From contig CM073323.1 in assembly GCA_037043015.1 (NCBI GenBank), positions 9,917,758-9,981,757 on the forward strand: a stretch of DNA of 64,000 bases, in the 5' to 3' direction. The translations under genes and the position numbers were made by a program. Of this stretch, positions 36,514 to 49,542 are shown piece by piece. The DNA comes from Bryum argenteum (lineage: Eukaryota > Streptophyta > Bryopsida > Bryales > Bryaceae). The first letter of the stretch is position 1, and every line of letters starts with the position of its first letter. A model generated the notes under the pieces. That model was not told where the DNA came from, searched no databases, and saw only the letters and a program-made list of their open reading frames with translations.

Positions 36514-37338
36514 AGCCAAATGACAAAACTCTTGGAAGAGGAGTAATATTGAGGTTCTTCTTATGTACCCAGGTAAGTAGCCCATAAAGTCAAACAAGCC
36601 TTAGCCTAACAACATCTAAGCGCACCGCTTCCCATATACTGCGCTCACTTTTTGTGGTTATACATAAAAACAAATTGTTCGTTAAATTAGTGCTCAACAC
36701 ATCCGAACATGCAGTTGTCATACATGAATATAAGTAGGAAAGTTGCACCTTCAAGCTGGCAATATCATATCATAGAATCAAAATGTTCTCAGTAATATGA
36801 TGAAATTTTAAAGGTAGAAAAGGAACTTTAGACACTAGTACCAAGGTAAACATGCTATGCCACACCATTCTATAATAAATAATAACCTCCTGAGTATTAC
36901 TCCTAACCTGTTGAATAAATGGGGGTGTGTCAATCCTCGTCACTAGGCAGCTCTAGTAGGGGAATGTGTTCTTCTACATCTACAGACAGCTGGCTACTAC
37001 AAAAAAACACTGAAGCGATGGGCTACGATACTGTCCATCAGCTTATAAATATCCAAATTGGGCTCTCTCGCACAACATCACTACCTCACAACCTCCTCCC
37101 AATGCATAACTGCACCAATCCAACACAACATCATCAGTTCCTATTATGACATGTTTGAGAGACCCTCGTGTTGTTGTACAACCTCACCCAAAAAAAAATC
37201 CTAACTCATCTGCTTGTCTTCAAAGCTGCACGTCTTCAAAGCAGTGGTCTGGATAAAGTATGTTGCTTGATCTCTACATAGGAAACTAGCCTGCACAATA
37301 ATCAGAAGGTTAAAAAAATGAGCCTCTATCTTGCTTAC
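36514..37338. other. No gene recognised; possible CACTA-like end at 36,994
   Basis: The sequence CTACTACAAAAAAACACTG followed by AGCGATGGGCTACG at 36,994-37,027 resembles the inside of plant CACTA termini. It is not preceded by an exact CACTA end and no partner was found. The rest is featureless. Confidence 0.35.
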
Positions 37339-37496
37339 CCATTCATGGCAGCGATGATGGGTTTGCGGGTACTAGTGATGGCATTCCAGTGATGTATTAA
37401 GCGAGAGGCGTAGGCATCCACGAACGTCTTCTCTTTCATCTCCTTGATGTCAGCGCCAGCAGCAAATGCCTTCTCTTTGCTTGTTATCACCAACGA
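37339..37496 (-). pseudogene. Enoyl-CoA hydratase exon fragment
   Basis: The minus strand reads MSLVITSKEKAFAAGADIKE and continues to KPIIAAMNG. AFAAGADIKEM and KPxIAAxNG are signatures of mitochondrial short-chain enoyl-CoA hydratase (crotonase fold, beta-oxidation). The exon ends at a good donor, AATGG|GTAAGC. No other exon of the gene was found nearby, so this is an isolated exon copy in a zone of mixed gene fragments. Confidence 0.8.
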
Positions 37497-39253
37497 CATT
37501 GTCTAGTTGCGCTTCAATCACCTACAAGTTGACATTCAATCCGTTCATGCTTCAGAGCACATACACTTCAAAGCCTTGCACTTGCTTACGGGAGTTACCA
37601 TCGCAACGACAGTGTGAGAAAGCAGCGACAAAGACTTGCTACAGAACCCTCTAAAAAATTACCGCTGCTTGTTCCTAAAACACCACAATTGTACAATTCA
37701 CAATACAATTCCACGGTCACAATCACGAAGTCAAAGAGAAAGACAATCTCACCTGATACTGCATCCGCATAGTTATAAGCATAAACCTCAGCAACAATCC
37801 AACAGTTATAAGCAGATACTTGAGAAACAATAAAAACAAAGCCTCCACTTTAATCCACAATAATCATCATCAAACACAAACCCAACCAAAAACACAATTG
37901 AATTGGGAATCATACAGTCTCAGCATGTTGGACCCTAATCGAATGCTGAATAAGTTCATACAAATCAGCATTGGTACGACCTCGTTTCGTCTCCTCCTTA
38001 AAAAAGACTCCAGTTGCTGTAATTCATCAGAAGTCCTCGTATCTTAACAGAGGTCAAGGGCAGGCAATGCTCATCCTCCTGTAAACTCATTGACCCCAAT
38101 CATTATTCAAGTAAAATGTTTCAATTGCTTTTTATTAAAAGTCCTCATCTCTTCACAAAGGTCAAAGGTGGGGCAAACCTCATCATCCTAAAAATCACTA
38201 GTCTCATTCCTCAAAGAGTCATTAAATCATTCTTCAAAGAGAATTTTTAGTCATCCTTTCAAATGGCGTTCCAATCAGAGTAGTGAGCAGATACAAAGTT
38301 TGTAGTATTTTTGCGGAGACAACTTCAAAGTTCGAAGCTCCGAAAGCATCTGAGCGGAGTATTTGAGCGCGTCTCGGAGATTGCTTGCGTCCTGCGAGAG
38401 CGCAAGGTTAAAAAATTGAAATTTAAAGTAAGCACATCGCAACCAGCATTGATTCAAGAAACCTCAAATTGGAGAAATCGGAAAGATAGGCAGAGAGAGT
38501 GCACGGACCACAGAGCGGTGCATGTAGAAAGCATTGTCTTTGCACGAGGCCATTGGCAAATTTTTGAACTCGACGGATCAATATGAACGAGCCAAAACGA
38601 TACAAAGCAACGCGCTCTTCATTGCGAACACGGACAGCTACTTTTTTTATGAGTCAGCTGCTGCGGTGATGATGACCACGGACGTGGAGAATTTGAAAGA
38701 GAGCCCCAAGAGACAGAAGCTGCTCACGCAAATCAAAAATGGCGACCGCGAGCCAGTTGTCCTCCTCCTCCGTGCTTCTCACGGCATCCTCTTGAACCTG
38801 CATCCCACAGCAATGTACAGCAATGTCTGATCCCCCACCCACGATTGAGGGAAAATAAACTCTGAAAATCCTCCCACAGCATTCTGCCTCCGTATCAGTT
38901 CAATGCATCAAACCCCCTCCCGAGTGTTTCCATTGCCTTGATTGATTCCAACAAGGGTTACAAGCCCGCCACTCAATGTCACGGTGTTCCTCGAACATTA
39001 TAGAGGGGCAACATGATTCTACAGTGCAAATACTACTCTTGATTCCAAAAAGGGGGTACAGATGGTCCTTAGGACATCACGATATGAGAGGATTGGCAAA
39101 AGGGCTTTACCGAAGCCTTTGCTGGTTTCCAAGCAACGCTTCTAACCCCCGAGAGTCATTGCTTTGCTACAGATCGTTGAAGAGCAAAGACCTTGCAGAG
39201 TGAGTGACAGGGGTTTAGGGTTCCGCAACCAGTGTGAACCAGTGAACGCCAGT
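37497..39253. other. No recognised gene
   Basis: Two plus-strand ORFs, 38,311-38,586 and 38,534-38,830, are open but match no family I recognise. They are basic and moderately coding-like and could be another captured fragment. The rest is ordinary intergenic DNA. Confidence 0.35.
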
Positions 39254-39550
39254 CACTACTAGTAACAACACTTGTGACTAGTTTGTCTTGTTGGAAGGTG
39301 AAAACTTTCATTCATTTGTTTATTGAGGCATCTCTTCACCAGTAGAGACTCTGAAGCTGATGAGGTCGACATTCCTGGTGGGTATAGATTGCTTGTACCT
39401 ACTATTAAGCAAATGTCCAATTCAATCATGTTAGAATAAAATTCTAATTTGCGCTCATATGACATATTATTTTTGTTGTTTTAAGAAATCCATATTCCTC
39501 AACAAAAATAAGGGGGTAAAAGTTTTTTACCTATTATGAGACAATTAGTT

Positions 39551-42500
39551 TTATTCTTGGGTAACTTCAAGCTCTCCATCAGACTGTAGGTCTTCAATCT
39601 CCTCTAAGCGCAAAGTTCCAACACTGAATTCAGGTAGGACTTCTCGATCATAATCACCTACATCGTCACTTGATAAAGACCTATTGTCTACTTCTAAAGA
39701 AACGTCATCAAAATCTATTGCGTCCTCTTCATGCTCAAGTGGATCCTCACCAGTTGAATCATCTGCCTCTACACCTGACAAACTTACATGAACACGCTCC
39801 CCCAATATATTGGAGGTCTCGCCATGGTCTTGAACTTCATCATCTACATCAACATCCTCTTCTGCACTACTTTCAAATCGAGATTTGCTAAAAAACACTC
39901 TTTTCGACCGAGTGTGCACTGGATGACTATTTTCCACCCTCGATTCAGCTTGTCGTCCAAATAGAACACTTGCTCTAAATCTTTTGGAAACATAAAAGGT
40001 TCATCCGTCATCCTATTGTCAGGCATGAATTTTTGAGCTCGAACACGCATGAACCCACATTCATCCAACACCACGGTGCCCCTTCGTCTGCTAGATTCCT
40101 CTACAGAATCGTACCACTTTCCTTTTATCAACACAGTGGAGAAAGAATCAAAGTTTAACCGAACAATACTACCAACGAGTCCAAAATATTCTTGAGTTCG
40201 GTCAGGGTGTTGAAAAGTTGCCGATATGCCTGAGTCCATAGTGGTCTTCTTTAATGTGTCTTTTGCTCGAACTCTAAAATGCCTACCATAGGCCCACAAA
40301 GCGTTCATAAATTCTCCCCTTGGTTGCGGGCCAATCGCCAAGTCCAACTCCGTATTTGAGACAACTTCTTTATTATAAATAGCTCATGTCACAGATTGAT
40401 GTATCCATTGCCGAAAATCACCAATATCTCTGTTGCCCTCCTTCTCTTCTTCATACCTACAAGTGTCACATGACCCACTTTTAAAATTTAAAAAATCTTC
40501 CAACAATTCTAGCTTATAAGAATTTTAATTTCAAATACTAAAAGTGTAAGATAATAAACTAGCTTAATGTAGAAAAACATACGTAACGACTATATCAAAA
40601 TTATAAGACAACAAGTCCTAGAGGTATAGTTGTATGTATTGATGAAGTTTCAATAAATGAATGGGTTTAAAGAGCAAGATTTATCCTACCTACACCAAAG
40701 AAGTATGTATGATACATTATACATAATTTATATGCAAAATCTGACATACATAGAATTGAAGTAATTTTGTGCGTAAATTTAAAACATTAGGCTTAGTATG
40801 CAAACTTACTTCCGTCTCCACTTATCCATTGAGGGGTGGTTGTGTAGTAAAAACCGATGAGCTTGTTCTTTAAAAACAACATCCATGCCTTGAAGTCTCC
40901 TTCTCGTCGGCAAAACCAAACCCAAGGTTTTGGGATCCTCCTCCGTTACCCATGCAGGAGGTGCACTTTTTTGCAACCTCGTTACAAACTCGCTTGCATA
41001 ATACATGGACTCTGATGCTACATAACCTTCTGCCATGCTCCCTTCTGGTTTTGCTCTTTGTCGAACAAAATCCTTTAATTCCTTCATGTAACGTTCGATA
41101 AAATACATCCAACGATACGATACCAGGCCAGCCATGCCAACTTCCTCTACTAAATGAGGTAACTGGTGGAATTGGGTGTCCAAGACAGTAGGTGGCATAT
41201 GCAACTCAACGAGGCATATGATCTCTGCAGCTTCTTCTAACTTTGCTGGTAAGTCATCTGGATCAATTTCTTTTGAACATATCCACCGAAATAAATTCCC
41301 AACTCTATACACTATGTTGCGCACTTCCGCCGTCAAAGTACCACGTATAGCCACTGGCAATATGTCTTGGATTAAATTATGGTAATCATGGGTTTTCATT
41401 CCGGTCAACTTCCCTTCACTAAATTTGTACATAAAAGAAGAGCCATACCCAGTGGGAGTTTTTGCGTGGCGAACCGTCTCTATCACTTCATCGAGCTCTT
41501 CCTTTGTCCACACCCATGGTGCCGGTACATACTCCACGCTTCTCTTTCCATCATGGTCAAAGGATTCAAATGGTTGGAGAGTACGCCTTATACCTAGTTC
41601 TTTCAAAGCTTCTCGTACCCGCATTGAATCTGCCTTAGTGCCTTTGCAATTGGAAAATGTCTTGAAGATAGCTGCTGAGATATTTTTTTCTACATGCATT
41701 GGATCTAGAAGATGAGGACACTTTAGAGTCTGCAATATCAAAACATTGAGTATCATGAGGTACTATAATACACATGGACAATCAGTAACAACAATTATAG
41801 AATCTAATAAATAATGTTTTATTTGTCTGTATCACAAACTTAAATTAATAATTGAAGCTAGTTACCAAAAACAATGCTCACAAAGCGACTCCATGAAATT
41901 TTAAGAAACATTCTAACAAAAACTATATAGTGAAATCAACCCTTACAACATAACGATCCGATTCAAGAAATCACTTGTTCATTTAATGTAAACCTAAAAA
42001 ATTCCTTCATTATAACCAAGTTGAGTAATATAGTACAAACCTCATAATAAGGAAGTCGATAAAAAATACTGTAAGCCTTCATGCCACTATCTTTTAAAGG
42101 CACACTTCCATTCACAACCTTGTCCCATTGGTCACACCAAAACTTTGGTGTAGTGCGAATTGGAACTCGTTCAGCTCGTTTGTTGCAAGGATACAAACTA
42201 TCATATCGCGGATCCCTCCAAGGGTGCCTCTCGGGCAGAAACCGTCTATGGCCTATGTAGATAACCTTTTTCAAAGCGGTTGAATAGTGCGAGGTTACCT
42301 GATTAGGTCTGCAAGGTGGACACGATTTATGACCTTGCGTTTGCAATGATGAACAAACTCCGTACCCAGGAAAATCGTGCATGGTCCAAAGAAGTGCTAC
42401 ACGAAGAGTGAACCATTCTTTCCTTGATTCGTCGTAAGCATGAATGCCATTCCTCCAAAGAACAAGTAGCTCATCAATTATTGGTGCAAGGTATACATTC

Positions 42501-44597
42501 ATGTCTTTAACTTTCCTTTTCCCTACATAAGAAACAAGGGTAAATACTCTGCTTGATTTCACTACACCACATGAGGTCAATATAAATATGATCACCCAAA
42601 AAAAATGATGAAAACAATAGTTGTTTTACTAACTACTCATTGTTACTAAAAACTGAAAAACTACTAGGATAACCATTTGCATAGAAAACTCTTCAACAAA
42701 ATCAAATATCAATAGTTTCTTTTTTCAATCTATGTAGTATATGAAAATTATATGGATTTCTAAATAACAAAACATTACGTATAGCAAAATCAATTATACT
42801 CTTATTTTCTAAAACTAACATGATTTGATACTTCATAAGCAAAAAACTTGAAGCTAATTACGTGTTGATTGTATACTCCTTGTACCTGGTATAATTGCTG
42901 ACAGAATAACGTGTCGTTTGTGAATTGACAACCACGGAGGTAAATTGTAAATCACTGACATAATAGGCCATGTCGAGTGACTTACGGTGTTGTTTGAGAA
43001 AGGGTTCACTCCATCCATTGCAAGGCCTAACCTCACATTTCTATCTTCTTGAGCAAAACTTGGCCATTGTTTATCAAACTCTCTCCAACAAAGTGAGTCT
43101 GAGGGCACTCTCATAATTTTGTCATGGCTTTTGTTCTCCATGTGCCACGTCATGAGTTTTGATAACTTTGGACTTCTATAGTGTGCTATTAGTCTTGGGC
43201 CCAAAGGGAAATAAAACATTTTCTGCACATACAAGGTACAATCATAATTTGTAAAGAGTGAGGTGCAAGGATGAACTTCTTTAGAATAGATTTAGCGACA
43301 ACCAAAAATAATGTGAGGGTAATCAAACAAAATGTACAATACTTGAATTTGCTATAGCACAATAGGGAGGAACTAACCTTCCGAGGGACGGTTTTTTTTT
43401 CATAGTCAGGATTGTATCAAGACAATTCACATACCGGACAATTAGTGTAATCTGCATACTCCTTGTAGTACAAAATGCTATCACAAGGGCAAGCGTGAAT
43501 AACCTTGTAATCCATGCCAACTCTGCTGATAATAGATCGAGCTTCTTGTCGATTATTAGGAAGTTTGGGCTCCAATGTACTTCCTATTATGTGCTCTGAG
43601 ATGGCCTTCATAATATCATCCATTGCCACATTAGATATGTTGTGTCTTGCTTGGATATTTAGTAACAACAAAATTGTGCTCAATTTGGTAGATGTTGCAC
43701 CACGAAATAGGGGTATGGATGATTCTTGCTGCAGGATAGTAAGTTCTAAATCTTCATTTGCCCCACCAGTAGACCGTGTGCTCGATGTGTTGTAATTGCG
43801 ATGAATTGACAACATTTCTTTTAAAACCTCCTCAAAGTCTTCTTCTTCTTCCCATCCAAATGTCTCTCTTTCATTTTGCACATCATATGAAGGAGAAGAT
43901 GGCCCAACACCTTCATTATCATCACTTGAGGTATGCATGGTAGAGGTGGCGGAAAGTACTTGTGCATCAAAGATGTCCTAGTACCACAACATGAAGATTC
44001 ATATAAAAATAAATTCTCAACTAAATAAATTATAACGTAAAGCAACCTAGTAAACCAAACACCTTTTATATGCACAATATCACTAATATTTTAGGCATGG
44101 ACTTCTCAAAGATAGTAAGCACAAAAACTTTTGGCCTAAAATTTCAAAAGTTGCTAAGTTTGAGCATAGATGTTGAAATCACCTCAATGCCAAAAATTAT
44201 CAATCTTATACATTAATTTACCAATAAATTTCAATAAATAAGTATACTTTCAAATATTAAACACAAAAAGTCATTCCATGTCAAAGCTTTAGAATCCCAC
44301 AATCATAGACCACTTAGAAAAACGTACCTTATATAACGATCCCATTCCGTTTCTTCGAATGTGCTCATTTGCAATACGGAGGAATCTTGGAGTAGGAACA
44401 CTATTTCTTTCACATTTTTTACATGGACAAACCACCCTCAATTGTGAATTAGTCCCCGCTTCTTGGCTTCGAGTACTTTCCGGAAAACGAGTCCATTGCC
44501 TTTGAGATGGTTCCTCATGAGGTTCAAAGTCTTGGTCTCCACTTGTATCATGAGGAATAAATTCTTCTCCCGTAACTGCTTTGTATTTACGCACCAT
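39551..44597 (-). pseudogene. CACTA TNP2-type transposase, decayed
   Basis: Six exons with GT-AG junctions: 44,597-44,328 (transposase-associated motif VVCPCKKCERN), 43,978-43,378 (KVIHACPCDSILYYKEYAD), 43,222-42,886 (RNVRLGLAMDGVNPF, STWPIMSVIYNLPPWL), 42,522-42,041 (MNVYLAPIIDEL, WTMHDFPGYG), 41,729-40,810 (DPMHVEKNI and a DUF4218 block) and 40,456-39,551 (DUF4216, VFYLDDKLNRGW, acidic tail). These are the standard TNP2 landmarks in order. Lesions: TGA at 43,419-43,417 in exon 2, where an Arg codon is expected; TGA near 40,385-40,390 in the last exon; and a probable frameshift near 39,920-39,940 between the DUF4216 block and the acidic tail. The enzyme would not be made, so the element is non-autonomous now. 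Confidence 0.9.
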
Positions 44598-46723
44598 TTT
44601 CCTACATAAGAGCGATCATAGATCAGGATAAGAAAGGAATAGTGCCTCAAAGAAGTGTGAGTTTCAAGACAATACAAATTAAGTGCCTCCACTATTTTGC
44701 TAATTCTTGTAAGCTATCAATGAAGGTGCATATTGCATATCAACCATTTTTTAAACTTATGAAATATAATGTAGCTCTTGACAAAATTCCTTTCTAGTAC
44801 TTCAATAAATGAATTCACAACACCTTTTGCCTCCTCATCCGCACTTTCATTAATATACTATGTTATAGTCTATGCTATATGTTGCTTCACAATGATATGT
44901 TTATTGTATTTGGAAGCATTTAAGTTCAAATCTCTCTATGTTCATTTGTTGAATGAAGCCACAAAAGTTTTATGATGCGCCTTATGACAAATAAAATGAC
45001 ACTATATTGAAGGTTAAGCAGAAAGAAAATTCTAATCTCTAATCCACAAATTTATTTGCAAATTTTATAGAAAATAACCCATTCTCAAATTCTTCTTGTT
45101 CCGTGAATGGTTGCTTGGGATTCCACTGAACAAGAAGCAACCACACATGTATTGTAAAAAAGCTTCTCAAAATCTCTTTTTTTGAAGAACTTTTCCACAA
45201 TGCACATCCTCTTAAATGATATTCTTGATTTCAACTATTAATAACCTTTTGACTCCAAATTTTGTATTCATTTCTACCAAAGTACACTAGAAAAAATAGA
45301 GTCTATTTCAACCTTATTACTCTAATTGTAGAATTTAGTTTAAAATATAAACATTTACCAATCAATAAGACATGATTTTATATTATAGGAGTGTTATAAA
45401 ACCAACGACAAAAATACGTTGGGGTCACATATTGCCTTGAAGTTACATACTTAGGATATAGTGAACATGCTTAGGATTCATTCTCATCCGAGCAATCTCA
45501 GTTACATTGTTGATAACATTCAACAAAAGCATATTGCTATCCACCTGATGCGATCAACCCAGAAGTTCTTCTTAACATAAATACCCTACAAGTGGGAAAA
45601 TTCATATGATTCGTGAAAAGAAGGGGACCTTCGAATGTAAGAAGTTAAGTTTCATATGCCAACTTCTAGAGCATCAAAAAAATAAAAAAATCTGTATATG
45701 CTAAACTCATAACAGCGTTTTTGTAGACACCTAAATCCGTGAAGATTATGGCATGATAATATAACACATGAATAAACTTTAGGGGTCCTTGATAGAGAAC
45801 TTCAATTGGCGACAAGAAATAAAGTGAAAATTATACTTCAGAATATTGTGAGAAATTAGACCAGGTATTTTGAAACTTCTTACGTTCTACACAAGGAAGA
45901 AGGGTTAAAAAATTGTTTGAAGCTGTGAAGTTGCCGATTTGAACGTCTTCAGTCAGGAAGTCCTTCCAAGCATCCTGCAAGAAAGATCACAATTAAAAAG
46001 CCTGACAAGAAGAATGTGATTAAAAAAGGAAAGGCGGCTCCATCACTAATCCAAGTGTTTATTAAGTTACTGTTTCTATTGGAGGGATCACCTGATTTGG
46101 AAGATAGCCATGTTCTTCTGTGTAACTAGCCAAGAACTTCTCAAACCACCTTAGTTTGAGACCCACGCCAGTACTCTCCAAGCATATGTGATTCTTTTAT
46201 GGTTTTCACTTCCTGCCAATCGCCGACTCGGCTAAGAAAATGGAATTGAAGAGAAAACTTCTTGCTGGGTACTAAATTAGAATGTAGAGACGATATGAGA
46301 TTTGAAATTTCTATGTCAAATTGAATACCAATGGAAACAAATAAGGCAACGAAATAAACGAAGGAATCAATCAAAGAAACTTAGGGTGAATAACTGGAAA
46401 CGAGAGAGCTCAGGACAATACTCAGGAACGAATGGAGGAGAGTCCCATCTCCTGAAGTTAATAGAGAGTCCCATAGGAATTTCCGACAATCACTTTACTT
46501 GGGATTTACTCGAGTTAACTTGGGATTCACTCGGGTTAACTTAGAGACTAACTAACTTTCTATCTTCTTAACATGTAGAAGGAGCTGGCTATAGATTCCC
46601 GGCTCGTGGCGTAGATTCCCAGCTTCGCCGTAGGAGCGGGCAAAACCATCGGTTCCTGATGAGGGTTGCAGAGGAAGGCTAGCTTGTTTCTGCATTTTGA
46701 GTACTGTCTTTGAGAGATCAATG
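44598..46723. other. Region between the two divergent CACTA genes
   Basis: AT-rich, only small ORFs. It separates the 5' ends of the TNP2 relic (minus) and the second ORF (plus), so it probably held both promoters. A short direct repeat (cttgggattcactcg, cttgggatttactcg) occurs at 46,498-46,535. Confidence 0.5.
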
Positions 46724-47184
46724 ATGGCGCGCAAGAAGAAGCAGACGGTGAACGCAACCCCAAACTCATGGAAGAGGTTGAAAAAAGTCGCAAACACAAT
46801 TGACTCTGTTGTTGCTGTGCCAACACAAATTTTTGCTTATCAGAGAAGACCACCTTCAGTACCTTGTCAACCTTTAGGTGAGAATAGTCGTGCTGCCAAG
46901 AGAAGGCATAAGGTTCAGGGGTGTCGACCTTTGGTTAGCAAAGAGAGAAGTGACAATCATGAGTTTATTGAAGTTGAAGGCAACACGCCGCAAGAAGACA
47001 GAAGCGATGGTTTTGTTGGCGTACCAGGGAGCTTGCGGCAAGAAGAACGATCTATTGTTGCAGTTCGAGGGAGCTCTCCACGTAAACAACCCTCGGTGAG
47101 TGTGAATGTGTGATGTTGATGCCGTGGTCTGTTAGAATCTTTAGAGTGTGGCAATCACAAGCGCGATTCGTGTGCCGAATGAAG

Positions 47185-47325
47185 CTCGGGGATGCCAGCC
47201 TCGAGCGCGAGTTTTCCAGCCAAAACGGCTGAGAGGGGTGTCTGTTCCGCGTTCTTGAGCACCACGGTGTTGCCAGCTGCAAGCGCGGGCGCCACCTTCC
47301 AGGCGTATATGACCATGGGGAGCGC
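47185..47325 (-). pseudogene. Aldehyde dehydrogenase exon fragment (captured)
   Basis: The minus strand reads [20 protein letters not shown] and [20 protein letters not shown]. [26 protein letters not shown] is the cofactor-binding region of family 2 aldehyde dehydrogenases, which oxidise aldehydes with NAD. The exon is short and ends after EAGIPE; no other ALDH exon is present. It lies antisense within the presumed large intron of the second CACTA ORF, next to the ankyrin exon in the same orientation. Confidence 0.85.
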
Positions 47326-47498
47326 TACGATCAGTTTCAGAGTCACAATAGTATGAGAAGAATAGATTGCTTTCTTGCGTAGATGCGGTCTCCAAGATTG
47401 CCGCCGAATGAAGCTCGTGAAGGTGGCGATCCGTGTGCGGTTCTGTGGTTTTGTATGAATCTGTGGTGCTTCTGAAGCTCCCGGCTAACTTAACTTAC

Positions 47499-47828
47499 TC
47501 GTTTCAATCTCAAGACGGCCACTACCACGATAATGTTGGCACCTACGACGTACGCGTCACGCTCTTTCTGCAGCTTGCTGATGTGTTCCTTGACGTCCTT
47601 ACGCTCTGCGAGGAGCTCGCAAAGATCCTTGTAGTTGAGGTCGTGGGCGTAGTCCAAGGCTGTCTTGTGGTACTTGTCTTTTCTATTCGTTCGTAGAGAC
47701 CAACCCTGTTCCGAACACAACGCCTGGACCACTTTAAGTTGCCCCAAGATTGTTGCAACGTCAAGTGGAGTCTGGTTCTTTTCCTGGTCCATAATCTCGT
47801 TCGCTAAATGCGGTTGCCATCTTAGAAT
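47499..47828 (-). pseudogene. Ankyrin-repeat (PGG-type) protein exon (captured)
   Basis: A complete exon with acceptor TACCCCAG|ATT at 47,828 and donor CGA|GTAAGT at 47,499, open throughout (110 codons). It begins ILRWQPHLANEI, has ankyrin units NQTPLDVATILGQLKVVQAL and KTALDYAHDLNYKDLCELLA, then KEHISKLQKERDAYVVGANI and IVVVAVL, the usual lead into a PGG membrane segment. Plant proteins of this class are membrane-bound ankyrin proteins. Only one exon is present, so it is a captured piece, but it is splice-competent and uncorrupted. Confidence 0.85.
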
Positions 47829-49542
47829 CTGGGGTATCAGGCTTGCGGCACGGGTTTCGATGGCTCAGCGTAGCAGGGAGGGACCTAGCAACTGTTCGGT
47901 AAGCTCCTGAAGCAGAAACGAACAGGGTTGGTCTCTACGAATTAGTCGTACATGTGTTTACACTTTTATTCCCGTTGACTTATGAACCGTCACTGTGTGC
48001 TATTGTTGAAACTCTTTTATCACCAGAGTAATAAATTGCTATTCGAATTTAGGTCTTTTACATGATCGGAGTTTCTAGCTTTTCTGCTTTCCTTACAAGC
48101 TTCATCTTCATGAGTCCTTTCAGTTTTTTTGCTCCGTAGATTCCTGATGTCAATTTCGATCAAATTTATTACTTCATGTTGTAACAATACCAGTTTCCAA
48201 ATATTCTGGTTAGTATCAACATGTATGCATCTGCTATACTTCTCATTTCTGTCGTGTGCAAATCTGCTCATGTTTTGACAAGTTGTTCTTGTGGATGGAA
48301 ACTTATTCTTCGTTCCCATGAAGATACAGTACTTTGTCGATTGCTACTTAAGACTACTGTATTTGAGTGCTGATGTTGACCATGATGAGTGATCTTGGAA
48401 GGATTTTGAATGATTTTGAGTTCATGCTTCTCAAATTTATTTAGTTTTTAATGGGCCCTGACATGCTGAGTGCAGGATCGAGAATTGGACTCTCCACCAA
48501 TTGAGGCTGTATATTTTCGACCAAGTTTTGAAGTAGCCATGAGACAAGCTGGTTCTTCTGATGAAGAGGGGGGCGAGTATGATGACCATGTTGTAAAGAA
48601 AGAAAAGAAAAGGTTAGTAGAAATTCAACAGAAGTGAATCCCTCACGTAGTAAGGTTGTAAGTAGATTTGGGAAATCTGTTTTGGCAGATCCTTTCTCGA
48701 TAGGGACCTTTGAAACCGACCACACAGATATTCCAGAGTATGAAGTCAACTCTCAGTACAGGCCAGTTGGTCAATTTTGGCAACACATTCGAGCTCAAGC
48801 GTTTGTGAGGGCTGCAATGTTTTTTGATTGGGATATTCCATGGTCAAAACAACCCCCCGAATTGAAAATGCGCTTCAGAATTCGATTGAAGAGCATTTAT
48901 AAAGGAGAGTGGGATGATAAATGGGTGATGCAACAAGTCGGCAACAATCTTCGAGAGAAACGTGTTCGAATCAGGAAAGTGTTCAAAAAAGCAGGAACTT
49001 GGAAGGTAACTCCACTTCCCTATGGTTTGAAGGAGCATTCCGCCCGTGCGATTTTTGCCACATTGCAAGACCCCAAACATGTGGACAAGTCCGAAAAATG
49101 CAAGGTTGCTGCCGTTGCAAGAACTGTAGCGATAGGCTACACACACAAACTAGGCCCAGGAGGTGTGAAGTCTCTATTAAGCAAATTTGTAAGTTATTTT
49201 TACCTATTTTGATTCATTATTCCAATACTTTTAACATCTATAATATCTAATAATTGTTTATTATGTTGTAGTGGTGTGCGACTATCTTTTGCTCAAATGC
49301 ACTGCTACTTGTTTACTTTGGACAATCTATAGAATGTGGTGTTCTTACTTTATGTTTATTGTGTTTATTACTTTAACACTGTGAAACGATAATGATTGTA
49401 TTTATTGTGTGTAGGAGAGGATGTTCAAGAGGCATCCCCAAGCAATGGAGGTAGATTATGCAAAGCGTCATGGTTTTGACTCTTTGAGTGCAAGGTTGTT
49501 GAAAGGCGAGACAATAGTGGCTACGCACAATATTGGGGACTA

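Larger units (their letters stand above)
46724..49542 (+). pseudogene. Second CACTA ORF, Transposase_24 (Ptta/En/Spm)-like
   Basis: Probable exon 1 from ATG 46,724 (MARKKKQTVNATPNSWKRLK) is basic and ends near 47,100. After an interval filled with captured gene exons, coding resumes at about 48,477 (DRELDSPPIEAVYFRPSFEV). It shifts frame near 48,615 and runs to 49,190 with YRPVGQFWQHIRAQAFVRAA, KQPPELKMRFRIRLKSIY and VGNNLREKRVRIRK. A last exon at about 49,414-49,542 follows (ERMFKRHPQAMEVDYAKRHG). The R-P-x-G...IR...P-E-L-K...V...R pattern fits the plant Ptta/En/Spm transposase domain. The frameshift between 48,476 and 48,634 suggests decay. The exon 1 assignment is inference from position and composition. 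Confidence 0.6.

Noticed and set aside
38311-38830. Two overlapping plus-strand ORFs as a real gene
   Set aside because: No family recognised, frames overlap and no splice arrangement is supported; left as unassigned.
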